DNA from: an uncultured Collinsella sp.
Lineage (GTDB): Bacteria; Actinomycetota; Coriobacteriia; Coriobacteriales; Coriobacteriaceae
Length of the DNA: 45,473 bases
Direction: 5' to 3'
NCBI GenBank assembly: GCA_937923795.1
Contig: CALDWI010000057.1
Location: forward strand, 1 to 45,473
Shown: positions 1-8,563 of the stretch, in pieces
Layout: each line of letters opens with the position of its first letter
Position numbering within the stretch: position 1 is the stretch's first letter
Notes under the pieces: model-generated
What the model was told of the DNA's origin: nothing
Databases searched by the model: none
What the model saw: the letters and a program-made list of their open reading frames with translations, nothing else
Translations under genes and position numbers: made by a program

Positions 1-241
1 AGCTCAGCACGGCCGCCGTGGGCACGAGCGCGCCGGGCATGCCCGCATCAGCCGCCAGCGCGGCCATGACTTGAGCGAGACGCATACGCGCTTCGTCGGC
101 CGTAATGCTCGATGGCGTCGTGATCTCGCACGTCGCAAGCGGGCATTCCTGCGCCGCGGCCGAATCCTCTGCAAACAGGCCAAAGCGAATGAACGTGTTA
201 CCCACGTCGACCGTCAATATATATGCGCACCCATTAAGCAT
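1..241 (-). CDS. coaX: Type III pantothenate kinase, N-terminal part (cut by window start)
   Basis: The leftward frame begins with ATG at 241 behind an AAGGAG sequence and stays open to the window edge, giving 80 residues. The N-terminus contains ILTVDVGNTFIRFGLF, the phosphate-binding motif (DxGNT) of the ASKHA-fold type III pantothenate kinases. These enzymes phosphorylate pantothenate in the first step of coenzyme A synthesis and act in the cytoplasm. Only the start of the protein is present, so the later conserved motifs cannot be checked. The gene is transcribed away from the OPT transporter gene, with a shared intergenic region of 192 bp. Confidence 0.8.
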   Translation of the reverse strand, partial: MLNGCAYILTVDVGNTFIRFGLFAEDSAAAQECPLATCEITTPSSITADEARMRLAQVMAALAADAGMPGALVPTAAVLS

Positions 242-289
242 CGTCGGCGCTCCTTTCGTCTGCCCAGCAGTATATCGCCTACCTAAACC

Positions 290-307
290 AGTCATCCCAA
301 AATGACT
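290..307. promoter_or_regulatory. Inverted repeat AGTCAT-N6-ATGACT in the divergent coaX/OPT region
   Basis: Perfect 6-bp arms lie at 290-295 and 302-307. A TATACT hexamer at 318-323 could be a rightward -10 box for the transporter. The position fits an operator, but no regulator is known. Confidence 0.3.
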
Positions 308-370
308 AGGTTGCGGCTATACTGATGCGCGGTCGTTTGCGAGCTCACGCGACGGCCTTTGGTAACCCGA

Positions 371-409
371 CTTCCCGCGCCGCATCCGTAGCGGCGCTCC
401 CGGGGGAAG
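371..409 (+). promoter_or_regulatory. Leader hairpin upstream of the OPT transporter
   Basis: CTTCCC (371-376) pairs with GGGAAG (404-409), and GCGCCGC (377-383) pairs with GCGGCGC (391-397). The hairpin ends about 15 bases before the AAAGGAG ribosome binding site. It could affect translation or mRNA stability. I could not assign it to a riboswitch class. Confidence 0.35.
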
Positions 410-433
410 CGGATATACGCAAAGGAGTTCAAT

Positions 434-2137
434 ATGAGCAATCCCTCGAACCGCGCCTCGATGCGCGGGCAACTCACGCTGCGCGGTGTCGTCATCGGCG
501 TCCTTGGCTGCGTGATCATCACGGCAAGCTCGGCCTACACGGCCCTCAAGATGGGCGCCCTCCCCTGGCCAATCATTTTCGCTGCCGTCATCTCGCTGTT
601 CTTCCTGAAGCTCATGGGCAACGCCAGCCTCAACGAGGCCAACGTCACCCACACCATCATGTCCGCGGGCGCCATGGTCGCCGGCGGCCTGGCGTTTACC
701 ATCCCGGGCGCCTGGATGCTGGGCTATGCCGACCAGATCAGCTGGCTCGACATGTTTATCGTGGCGCTCGCCGGCACCATCCTGGGCCTGCTGGCCACCG
801 CGCTCATCCACCGTCACTTTATCGTGGACGCCGCGCTGGAGTTCCCCACCGGCAACGCCGCAGCTCAGACCCTACGCGCCACCGAGGCCGGCGGCAAGAC
901 CGGTAAGCAGCTCTTTGGCTCCATGGCCATCGCAGGCATCTACAGCGTGCTGCGCGACGCCCTGGGCGTGGTGCCCAGCATGCTGTGCACGCTCAACATC
1001 CCCGGCGTGACCTTTGCCATCTACAACTCGCCCATGCTGCTGTCCATCGGCTTCCTCGTGGGCTTCGCCCCCGTCGCGTTCTGGTTTGCCGGCGCGCTGC
1101 TGGGCAATTTTGGCATCATCGTCGGCGGCACCGCTGCCGGTCTGTTTGACGTTATGACCGCACAGGGCATTGTTAAGTCCCTGGGTATGGGCCTCATGAT
1201 GGGCTTTGGCGTCGCCGTCGTCCTCAAGGACATCCTGCCGCAGGTCGCCGGTATCGTCCGCGGCCTCGCCGCCGACAGCTCCACCGACACCGACGAGCAG
1301 TCGCTCATCTCGGGCTCCCTTAAACTCGACGCCGGTATCATCGGCCTGGGCGCTGCCGCCATCGCCGTGATCATCGCCATCGTGCTCGACCTTGGCCCCG
1401 TCCCGGCCGTCATCGTCACGCTGTTCACCTTTGTCACCACCATCATGAGCGCGCAGAGCTGCGGCCAGACGGGCATCGACCCCATGGAGATCTTCGGCCT
1501 CATCGTCATGCTCATCGTTGCCGCCTTCGCGCAGCTCGCTCAGGTCAAGCTGTTCTTTATCGCCGGCATCGTGGCCGTAGCGTGCGGCCTTGCGGGCGAC
1601 GTCATGAACGACTTCAAGGCCGGCGCCGTGCTGGGCACCAACCCGCGTGCACAGTGGGTCGGCCAGGCCATCGGCGGCATCGTGGGCGCCCTGGTCGCTG
1701 CCGCCGTCATGGTCGCGCTCGTCACCGCCTATGGTCCGGACGCCTTCGGCCCCGACAAGAGCTTTGTGGCCGCGCAGGCAAGCGTGGTCGCCACCATGGT
1801 CTCGGGCATCCCGAGCGTGCCGTGGTTTGCGGGCGGTTTTATCGCCGGCATCGTCATGTACTGGCTCGGCATTCCGGCCATGATGATCGGTCTGGGCGTG
1901 TACCTGCCGTTCTACATGTCGCTCACGGCCTTCTTGGGCTCCTGCGTCAAGCTCGCCTACGACAAGTGGGCTGCACACCGCGACGCCGCCGCCGGTCTTT
2001 CGGACGAGGAGAAGGCCGCCAAGGATGCCGCCTTCCAGGAGCAGGGTCTGGTTGTCGCCAGCGGCCTGCTCGGTGGCGAGTCTATCGTCGGCGTTATCCT
2101 GGCGTTTGTCTCCGTGGGTCTGAGCCTGCTGGGCTAA
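434..2137 (+). CDS. OPT-family oligopeptide transporter
   Basis: This 567-residue polytopic membrane protein has about a dozen or more hydrophobic helices. It has the OPT-family pattern: an N-terminal segment with TLRGVVIGVLGCVIITASSA followed by YTALKMGALPWPIIFA, and a C-terminal half with FAGGFIAGIVMYWLGIPAMM-type helices. OPT/YSL transporters carry peptides or metal chelates using the proton gradient. The actual substrate is not visible. The start is fixed by AAAGGAG nine bases upstream. It stands alone as a transcript, with a strong terminator just downstream. Length is slightly short for the family, with no sign of damage. Confidence 0.88.
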   Translation: MSNPSNRASMRGQLTLRGVVIGVLGCVIITASSAYTALKMGALPWPIIFAAVISLFFLKLMGNASLNEANVTHTIMSAGAMVAGGLAFTIPGAWMLGYADQISWLDMFIVALAGTILGLLATALIHRHFIVDAALEFPTGNAAAQTLRATEAGGKTGKQLFGSMAIAGIYSVLRDALGVVPSMLCTLNIPGVTFAIYNSPMLLSIGFLVGFAPVAFWFAGALLGNFGIIVGGTAAGLFDVMTAQGIVKSLGMGLMMGFGVAVVLKDILPQVAGIVRGLAADSSTDTDEQSLISGSLKLDAGIIGLGAAAIAVIIAIVLDLGPVPAVIVTLFTFVTTIMSAQSCGQTGIDPMEIFGLIVMLIVAAFAQLAQVKLFFIAGIVAVACGLAGDVMNDFKAGAVLGTNPRAQWVGQAIGGIVGALVAAAVMVALVTAYGPDAFGPDKSFVAAQASVVATMVSGIPSVPWFAGGFIAGIVMYWLGIPAMMIGLGVYLPFYMSLTAFLGSCVKLAYDKWAAHRDAAAGLSDEEKAAKDAAFQEQGLVVASGLLGGESIVGVILAFVSVGLSLLG

Positions 2138-2178
2138 GCTGAGCAGCTGCTCGACAGCAACCATATTGTCTACGATTT

Positions 2179-2218
2179 GCTCGGTCGGCAGCTTTCGCGG
2201 CTACCGACCGAGCTTTTT
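2179..2218 (+). terminator. Rho-independent terminator of the OPT gene
   Basis: A perfect 10-bp stem, GCTCGGTCGG (2179-2188) with CCGACCGAGC (2204-2213), is followed by TTTTT. Confidence 0.9.
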
Positions 2219-2230
2219 GATACCACCGCA

Positions 2231-2269
2231 AAGAAAGGCCGGCGCGCTGCGTATGACAGCGCGCCGGCC
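2231..2269 (-). terminator. Terminator of the leftward surface-protein gene
   Basis: A perfect 13-bp stem (2237-2249 with 2257-2269; arm GGCCGGCGCGCTG) is followed on the minus strand by TTTCTTT. It faces the OPT terminator, so the two convergent genes are well insulated. Confidence 0.85.
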
Positions 2270-2338
2270 TTATCGGTTAAGCCATCGAAGCGCTCCTGCT
2301 ATGAACCGAAGTTCGTTGCAGAAACTACGCTCGAAACG

Positions 2339-5300
2339 CTACATCTGCTTGCGACGACGATCACTCAGCGTCACACCAGCGGCCACGAGGGTGATACCGC
2401 CGATGACGAACACCTCGCCCGCAAGCGCGGAGTTGTCGCCGGTCTGGGCAAGCGCGCCCGACGCAGCCTTCTTCTTAGCGGCAGGGGCCTTTGCAGCAGC
2501 CTGCGTAACCTGAGGCTTAGCCTGCGGCTCGGCCTTGGGATGATACTTGTCGTACTCGGCCTGTGCAGCAGCCAGGGCGTCCTTGGCATCGCCGAGTTCT
2601 GCCAATGCGGCGGCATAAGCGTCGTTGGCATCGGACAGCTTGGCATCGGCATCGCTCAGGGCAGTCTTGAGGCCCGCAGCGGCATCGACGGCGGACTTGT
2701 ATCGAGCGTAGGCGGCATTCAGCTTGGTCAGCTTATCGTTGCCCGTCGTGCCCGCGGCAAGGGAGGCCTTGTGGTCGACGGCCTCAAGATCGGCCTTGAG
2801 CGCCTCGTCGCCGGCAAGCTCGGCCTTGGCCTTGATGATATCGAAGTTCGCATCGACAACGGCCTTGTTGGCGGCCTCGAGCTGCTTTTGGGCATCGGCG
2901 ACACCGGCGACGGCGGCGTCATAGGCGGCCGTGGCGTCGTCGACCGCCTTCTGGGCGCCGGCGAAGCGCTCGAAGGCCTTGTTTGCGCGGGCCAGCTCGC
3001 CCTCGGCGGCCTTGACCTTCGCCTGTGCGTCGGACACGGCCTGCGTCTTGGCGGCAACTGCCTGCTTGGCATCCGAAAGAGCGGTCGCGGCGTGTGCGCC
3101 TGCGGCTTGAGCCTTATCTACGCCAGCCTGAGCGGCGTCGTCGGCCTTCTTGGCCCCGTCAAGCGCGCCCTGCTTGCTCGCAAGGTTCGCATTAGCGGCA
3201 TCGCGCTTGGCAGTAAGGTCCTTGACCGAAGCGGTGGCGTTGTCATACGCCTCGCTGGCCTTGTCGGATTTTGCCTTGGCAGCATCGCAGGCGCTGCGAG
3301 CCTTCGCCTTGTGAGCAGCGGCATCGGCTGCCTTCTTCTTGCTGTCAGCAAGCGTGGCGTTTGCCTTGTCGAGGGCCGCCTGGGCAGTAGCGGCCTTGCT
3401 CTTGGCGGCATCGAGGTTCTGCTTGAGGGACTCGATGTCGATTCCGCCGAGCGCGTCCTTCGCGGCGTCGTATGCCGTCTTCGCGGCGACGGTGCCGGAC
3501 TTGGCCTTCTCGTACTCGCCCTTGGCGGTGTTCGCGTTAGTGTCGGCCGCGGCATAGGCGTCGCGCGCGCTTTCTTGCTTATCCAATGCGTTAGAATAAG
3601 CCGTTCCAGCAGTCCCGAAGTTCTTCTGCGCTTCTGCCAGCTTATTCTGCAGCTGCTTCAGCTGCTCCTTCTGCTCCTGCGTGCCGCCTGCGTTGTATGC
3701 GGAATCGATGTAGTCGTTCAGGAGCTTCTTGAACTCAGAGACAGTAAAATCAGCCTGACTGTCATAATCGCTGTAATCGAAGATGGTTACCTCGGAATCG
3801 CTGTTCTTACCGCTACCGGTTGCGATGCCGATAGCCTTCGTACCTGCATCGATGATGTTGAGATAGTGCCCGCACTCATGGTAAATGCTGCTGTAGTGCT
3901 GGTAGATATAATAGGAATCATATCGATGGTTTCCAAGGTCACTATTCTTCTCGACGTACTTATCGAATGCCTCTTTCTCCTGGGTGTAGAGGCCGGTATA
4001 TGGCCAGCCGAGGGTATCCTCAGTCTCGCCGCCGGTATATGCACCGCCACCGCCGGCAAGATTTTCACCGTTATCCCAGTAGCAGCCCGAGTGTCCCCAG
4101 ATGTTCGATGAATATGACACATTAAGGGCGGCTGCCGCAGTCATGCGGAGGCTGACGCTGAGCGCCGACTGACCGTTCGCCTTGCGGAGGTTGTTCTGGG
4201 TGTCGAGATATGTCAAGGCGTTGCGCATCTGCTCCAAGGAAAGCGGGTTGGTGTCGCGCGACATGTCCTGATCGACGTACTGGTCATACCATTCGGCCTT
4301 GTCATCGGCGCCGGTCAACGTCGATACGGCATCCTGGGCGTTCTTTTTCTGCGTGGCCGTGAACTGGCTGCCGCCGATGATGTAGTTCATGAAGCCGAAC
4401 ATACCCTGGTTGATGACATCCTGGTCTACGGTCATGTGCGACTTGAGGTCGGCAATCTGCTGGTTGAGCTTATCGACCTCGGCGTTTGCGGCATCGTAAG
4501 CGTTTTCGGCGGTAGTGGATTCAGCACATGCCGTCTCCCACTCGCTACGCTTCTGCTGGCAAACCTCGACGAGACGGTCGTACTCCGCCTTCTTGTCGGC
4601 CTCGGTCTGCTGGGCCTGCTCGTATGCCGTCTTCGCGGCGTCACGCTTACTGGCCGCGTCCTTGTACTCCTTGTTTGCCGCATCGTATGCAGACTGGGCA
4701 GATGCCACAGCAGCGTTGGCTGCGTTGACCTTCTCCTGCGCGGCAGCGACGGCAGCCTGGGCGGCCTGCAGATTTGTCTGTGCGGTGGCGTCGGCATCCG
4801 TCGCGGCATTGAGCTCCGCCTGCGCGGTCTTGAGCTCACCAGCAGCAGCGTTCTTGGCGGCCTCAAGCGCACTCAGGTCGACACCCGTACCCGAGACGGC
4901 AGCATCGAGCGCGGCCTGCGCCTGGTTGAACTTCTGCTGGGCGTTATCGCGCGCGGTGGTTGCGGCTGCGAGAGCAGCGGCAGTCTCCTGCTTCTTGGCC
5001 TGGGCGGAAGTCAGAGCGGCCTCAGTGTCCTTCTTTTCCTGCTGAGCACTCGCCTCGGCGGCCTTGGCCTGGTCCAGATTGGCCTGTGCAGTAGCAACGG
5101 CCTTATTGGCGTCATCGAGCTTTGCCTGCGCGTCCTCGACGGCCTTCTTGGCGGCCTCGTACTCGTCCATACCCATGGCCTCGAGCTTGGCCTGGGCATC
5201 ATCGAGGGCCTTCTTGGCCTCATCCTGCTTTGCCTTGGCGTCCTTGAGCGCCTGGGTCTTATCCTCGACACTCTTGTTGGCCTGTTCGAGCTGATCGTTC

Positions 5301-5791
5301 AGGTCGCCCAGCTTCTTCTGCTGCTGCTCGGTCTTTTCGACGGCGGCTTTGAGCTCGTCAATCTTCTCCTGGAGCGCGGCGACTTCTGCTGCGTTCTGCT
5401 CGATTTCGTTGTCGCTCACAGCCTGCGAGGCCTGATTCTTTTGCTGCTGCGCCTGCTTTTGAGACTGGCCCGCCGCATCGGCGTTCTTCTGGGCGGCATC
5501 GTAGGCGGCCTGAGCGTCCTTGAGCTGCTTTGCCGACTCCTCGGCCAGCTGGGCAGCCGTCTTTACGACCGCTTGGTTACCGGCGGCAACGGTATTCTCT
5601 ACAGAACTACCCCCCCCCTGAACAGAATCGCCGTTATCGGTCGACGGTGCGGCGATTGCCGCCAGCGGCGACATGAGCGGCTGAGCGATGAGGCCCGCCG
5701 TCAAAACGGTTGCGACGGCGCGGTTAGCAACGCCCTTGACGTTGACGGCCTTGGCCCGAGGCTCAAAGTGTTGTGGACTGTAGTTTGCCAT
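2339..5791 (-). CDS. Large coiled-coil surface protein with CAP/SCP domain and sortase-like anchor
   Basis: This 1150-residue protein begins with a long signal peptide (hydrophobic core about residues 25-48, AIAAP cleavage region). Residues about 75-510 and 690-1090 are Ala/Lys/Gln/Asp-rich heptad repeats, predicted as long coiled coils. Between them, about residues 525-670, is a CAP (cysteine-rich secretory/SCP) domain. It is recognised by GHSGCYWDNGENLAGG, by a tryptophan/glutamate helix region, and by the HECGHYLNIID motif. The C-terminus has LAQTG (about 1114), a hydrophobic helix and RRRK, the layout of a sortase substrate with Ala in place of Pro. It is probably displayed on the cell wall. 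The function of the CAP domain here is unknown. The start has AGGGAG upstream. A run of nine G lies at codons 58-61, just after the signal peptide. Confidence 0.88.
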   Translation of the reverse strand: MANYSPQHFEPRAKAVNVKGVANRAVATVLTAGLIAQPLMSPLAAIAAPSTDNGDSVQGGGSSVENTVAAGNQAVVKTAAQLAEESAKQLKDAQAAYDAAQKNADAAGQSQKQAQQQKNQASQAVSDNEIEQNAAEVAALQEKIDELKAAVEKTEQQQKKLGDLNDQLEQANKSVEDKTQALKDAKAKQDEAKKALDDAQAKLEAMGMDEYEAAKKAVEDAQAKLDDANKAVATAQANLDQAKAAEASAQQEKKDTEAALTSAQAKKQETAAALAAATTARDNAQQKFNQAQAALDAAVSGTGVDLSALEAAKNAAAGELKTAQAELNAATDADATAQTNLQAAQAAVAAAQEKVNAANAAVASAQSAYDAANKEYKDAASKRDAAKTAYEQAQQTEADKKAEYDRLVEVCQQKRSEWETACAESTTAENAYDAANAEVDKLNQQIADLKSHMTVDQDVINQGMFGFMNYIIGGSQFTATQKKNAQDAVSTLTGADDKAEWYDQYVDQDMSRDTNPLSLEQMRNALTYLDTQNNLRKANGQSALSVSLRMTAAAALNVSYSSNIWGHSGCYWDNGENLAGGGGAYTGGETEDTLGWPYTGLYTQEKEAFDKYVEKNSDLGNHRYDSYYIYQHYSSIYHECGHYLNIIDAGTKAIGIATGSGKNSDSEVTIFDYSDYDSQADFTVSEFKKLLNDYIDSAYNAGGTQEQKEQLKQLQNKLAEAQKNFGTAGTAYSNALDKQESARDAYAAADTNANTAKGEYEKAKSGTVAAKTAYDAAKDALGGIDIESLKQNLDAAKSKAATAQAALDKANATLADSKKKAADAAAHKAKARSACDAAKAKSDKASEAYDNATASVKDLTAKRDAANANLASKQGALDGAKKADDAAQAGVDKAQAAGAHAATALSDAKQAVAAKTQAVSDAQAKVKAAEGELARANKAFERFAGAQKAVDDATAAYDAAVAGVADAQKQLEAANKAVVDANFDIIKAKAELAGDEALKADLEAVDHKASLAAGTTGNDKLTKLNAAYARYKSAVDAAAGLKTALSDADAKLSDANDAYAAALAELGDAKDALAAAQAEYDKYHPKAEPQAKPQVTQAAAKAPAAKKKAASGALAQTGDNSALAGEVFVIGGITLVAAGVTLSDRRRKQM
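5610..5618 (-). repeat. Poly-G(9) tract inside the surface-protein gene
   Basis: Nine consecutive C on the plus strand, read as Gly-Gly-Gly (residues 59-61) in the gene. A gain or loss of one base would truncate the protein soon after its signal peptide. This makes it a candidate slipped-strand switch, at present in the ON phase. Confidence 0.7.
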
Positions 5792-5856
5792 GGCTTTCTC
5801 CCTTTGACACGGATGTATCCATACGTATCAAACGGTAGCTGTCGATTTTTGAATTC

Positions 5857-5868
5857 TGTTGCGCAACA
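5857..5868. promoter_or_regulatory. Perfect 12-bp palindrome upstream of the surface-protein gene
   Basis: TGTTGCGCAACA is self-complementary and lies about 65 bp upstream of the leftward start codon, where an operator would be expected. The rest of 5792-6098, between two divergent genes, holds no ORF that I support. Confidence 0.35.
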
Positions 5869-6098
5869 TTGGCGACCAGCGTATTTTTTGAAATTCACGC
5901 TCTCGTGCTTCACAATTTCGTCACATATGTAGGAGCTGGTGCATCATATTCTTGCGGGATCGAATTGAGCCTATGATTTGCATTTGCCCCCGCGTCATCT
6001 GCCCCATCGGATTCCGCATCCAGCAGACACCCCGCCCGCCACGGTGTAGAGTTAGGACAACGGGCGCGTTGCGCGGACCGCGCTGGAACGAGGTGGAC

Positions 6099-7238
6099 AT
6101 GGAACTCGACAAACAACAGATCAAGCGACTACGCGAACGCCATCACCGGCGCCACGGCATCCGCCCTGCTCATAGTGAGGCTGCCGAGCAGGCTGGTCGC
6201 TTTTTAAAGCGCGCGTTCAACATTCGCGAGGGACGCGCGCCCTATCACGTGATCCGCAAGCGTTTTGTAAACGGGGCGCGTCTGACTGGCTCCCACCTAT
6301 GCATCCTCATCATCGCCATGCTGATCGCGAGCATCGGCCTCGATATCGATTCGGACATCGCCATCGTGGGCGCCATGCTCATCTGCCCGCTCATGGGCTC
6401 GGTCCTTGCCATGGCATACGGCATCGCCACGCTCGACCGCGAGATTACCGTCGAGGCCGTCGCCAGCCTTGCGCTGCAGATGGCCTTTTGCCTGGTCACG
6501 TCCACGCTGTACTTTAAGCTCTCGCCCCTTGGCACCACCACGGCCGCCATCATCGACAACTCTACACCCACCGTCTGGGACCTTACCGTCGCACTCGCAG
6601 GCGGCTTTGCAGGCGGGCTGGGCAACTCGCGCGACCAGGAACCCGCCACGCTCATCGCCGGCGTGGCCGTGGCGACCGCGCTCATGCCGCCTCTGTGCGC
6701 GGCGGGCTATGGCATCGCCATCGCAAGCGGGTCGCTGTTTCTCTCGGCGCTTTACGAGTTTGGCATCAACGTGGTCTTTATCGCACTCGCGGCCGAAGCC
6801 GTATTACTTATCTTGCGCGTGCCGCTCAAGCGCGACCTCAACGGCGACGGCATTGTAACCGCCGAAGAAGATGCCGAGGTCGACGAGCTATCGCGCAAGG
6901 TGCGCCGCCGCATCATTGTGGGTACGGTAGTCTTTGCCATCCCCTGCATCGTTATGACGGCGGGGTCTATTGGCTCGGCGCAGACCGGCGTGCAGGACGG
7001 CTACGGTGTCACCGAAACTACGCGCGAACTTGCCGCGGTGCTGCCGGGCTTTAAGGATTACACCGTCGCCGTCGAGACCTCGGCTACCGAAGGCGAGGAG
7101 GAGGGCGTCGTCGAGCGTGAGATTGTCGCCCATGTGACGACAGGCGAGGCGCTTGGGGCACACGACCGCCACGTCGCCCGCAAGCTCATCGACCTCAACG
7201 TGCCTGAACTCGATCGCGTGGAGTTCGATGTGAAGTGA
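6099..7238 (+). CDS. DUF389-family integral membrane protein with EF-hand-like loop
   Basis: With the start at the ATG at 6099 (preceded by GAGG), the product is 379 residues. An earlier in-frame ATG at 5952 lacks a convincing ribosome binding site. The central region has the DUF389 signature, IAIVGAMLICPLMGSVLAMA, followed by about six hydrophobic helices and the ATLIAGVAVATALMPPLCAA segment. The function of this family is not established. Unusually, residues about 246-257 read DLNGDGIVTAEE, which matches the 12-residue EF-hand calcium loop (D1, N3, D5, G6, V8, E12). It lies between the membrane part and the C-terminal domain, so a calcium- or metal-responsive cytoplasmic or external loop is possible. 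That is inference from the motif only. Confidence 0.8.
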   Translation: MELDKQQIKRLRERHHRRHGIRPAHSEAAEQAGRFLKRAFNIREGRAPYHVIRKRFVNGARLTGSHLCILIIAMLIASIGLDIDSDIAIVGAMLICPLMGSVLAMAYGIATLDREITVEAVASLALQMAFCLVTSTLYFKLSPLGTTTAAIIDNSTPTVWDLTVALAGGFAGGLGNSRDQEPATLIAGVAVATALMPPLCAAGYGIAIASGSLFLSALYEFGINVVFIALAAEAVLLILRVPLKRDLNGDGIVTAEEDAEVDELSRKVRRRIIVGTVVFAIPCIVMTAGSIGSAQTGVQDGYGVTETTRELAAVLPGFKDYTVAVETSATEGEEEGVVEREIVAHVTTGEALGAHDRHVARKLIDLNVPELDRVEFDVK

Positions 7239-7305
7239 TGCAGAGCGCGGGATGAATGCTCGCACGGACGCAAGTTACGACGAGGCGCAGGTGCGATACG
7301 GACAC

Positions 7306-7353
7306 GAGCAAATAGCGGGGTGCAGTTCACACCCGCGCCCCGCTCGCTTTTTT
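7306..7353 (+). terminator. Terminator of the DUF389 gene
   Basis: Stem AGCGGGG (7314-7320) with CCCCGCT (7338-7344), followed by CGC and TTTTTT. Confidence 0.75.
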
Positions 7354-7364
7354 ATTGCCGTGAA

Positions 7365-7814
7365 TCAACTGTCCGAATCGACCTCGCCAGACTCCACCGT
7401 AAACGCCGGATCGGTGCTCACAAGATAAAATCGGGTCACCTTAGTATCTCTAATTAGGTAAATCTGCCCTTGATTGCGTCGGCGCGATATATATGCAACG
7501 TGAACCGTGCCGAACTCTTCGCCGTTTTCCTTCTTTAATACCAGGATATTGGGATCGTCCGTACGCTTAAACTGCCCGTCAACGCAGCTGCCGTCTTTGT
7601 CGACCAGTTGCCACCGATGGTTATCCTCTTCAAGAAAGGCCAGGGTTTCCAGACTCGTCTTGTCGTCCCGATAGTAACCGTCAATGGCAAACCCTTCGGA
7701 AGCGCACTCCTGCATATAGGACGTTTCTCGGCTTATAGCAAACAGCCCTGTAGCGCCCAGGAGCACAGCCAGGCAGACCACTGCAAGGGTTATCGAAATA
7801 GCACGGCGGCCCAT
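7365..7814 (-). CDS. Small membrane-anchored or secreted hypothetical protein
   Basis: The 149-residue product has an N-terminal hydrophobic segment (about residues 5-28, ISITLAVVCLAVLLGATGLF) after two arginines. This suits a signal anchor or signal peptide without a lipobox. The remaining 120 residues are polar, with predicted beta-strand alternation and two cysteines (ECASEG, GSCVDG) that might form a disulfide outside the cell. I do not recognise a family. The ribosome binding site is weak (GGGCTAAC). It is convergent with the DUF389 gene. Confidence 0.55.
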   Translation of the reverse strand: MGRRAISITLAVVCLAVLLGATGLFAISRETSYMQECASEGFAIDGYYRDDKTSLETLAFLEEDNHRWQLVDKDGSCVDGQFKRTDDPNILVLKKENGEEFGTVHVAYISRRRNQGQIYLIRDTKVTRFYLVSTDPAFTVESGEVDSDS

Positions 7815-8005
7815 GTTAGCCCAACCGATAGTTGTTTAACGGAGCGCGAAACATACCTGGAGCCTCCAATGTCAGAGGGGAACGTCCCCAGCAGGCTGGC
7901 GACAACTATATGCTTCTTTTATCAAACCATATGGCTGCCACTCGCGGAGGGGGTATCGGCGAGCGGCGTGTTTTCATACTCCATTGGTCAAACCTAAGCG
8001 CAGCC
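7815..8005. other. Gene-free stretch with a small palindrome
   Basis: No credible ORF is seen. GGGGAACGTCCCC at about 7877-7889 is a near-perfect palindrome preceded by TGTCAGA. Its style resembles the TGTGACAAAGGG-type palindromes at 15538 and 16289, but it is too diverged to assign to them. Confidence 0.3.
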
Positions 8006-8509
8006 CTACAGCTCGTACTTGTACACGCGGTAGATATACTTTTCGGCTTCCATCTCGTAGGTAGCGATGGGCAGACCGTAGCGGTCGTACTCGGTGAAGG
8101 TCTTGGCCTGACCCGATGCCACGAGCATGCTGTTCGAATTGCCGACGCGCTGCACACTGCTAACGTAGCCCGAGAACGGCACCGCGATCTGGTCTTCGAG
8201 CCCGTAGGTGCGTGCCACCTCGTCCACCGTAAAGATGCGCCCAAACGAATGCGAGCCGCGGCTGTAGTCGGTCACCACCGCGGCGCCCAGCTGGCCCCAG
8301 TCGAACTTGGGATAGCTTTCGGCCGCACCAAAGTTGTTGTCGTATAGCAGCACCTGGTAGCGACCAGTCGTTGCCGTGTCAGAACTCGGCAGATACGTCA
8401 CGCTGTGCTGGCCCGCGTTGAGCGAAAAATCGCCCTGGGCCTGCAGCAACTTGTCCTCAAAGCCCGAGCCGGCCCATTGCCACTCCTTTCTATTTCTGGG
8501 TCCATCTTC
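8006..8509 (-). pseudogene. Arylsulfotransferase (ASST) remnant, C-terminal portion only
   Basis: The leftward frame is open from a TGA at 8512-8510 to TAG at 8006. Its last ~155 residues resemble the C-terminus of aryl-sulfate sulfotransferases: a W-x-W segment, then DFSLNAGQHSVTYLP, then LLYDNNFG, FDWGQLG and a SHSFGR segment. Intact members are several hundred residues longer, with the catalytic beta-propeller and an N-terminal signal. Here there is no such upstream sequence, because the 3-hydroxyacyl-CoA dehydrogenase gene ends at 8564. A TTG at 8449 and an out-of-frame AAAGGAG/ATG give no sensible start. I take it as a decayed 3' fragment. A short expressed protein is possible but unlikely. 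Confidence 0.6.
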
Positions 8510-8563
8510 TCACTGCTGGCGGCCGAAAATGATCCGTTTTCCTCCGACCCCGAGGGATCGTTC

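Noticed and set aside
300..433. SAM-type riboswitch upstream of the OPT gene
   Set aside because: A GGTAACC segment recalls the class, but the other conserved core elements could not be located.
5952..6098. Longer N-terminus for the DUF389 protein
   Set aside because: No ribosome binding site, and the extra residues are unlike the family. ATG 6099 has GAGG upstream.
7365..7814. Lipoprotein assignment for the small hypothetical protein
   Set aside because: No lipobox cysteine follows the hydrophobic segment. The first Cys is about 10 residues too far along.
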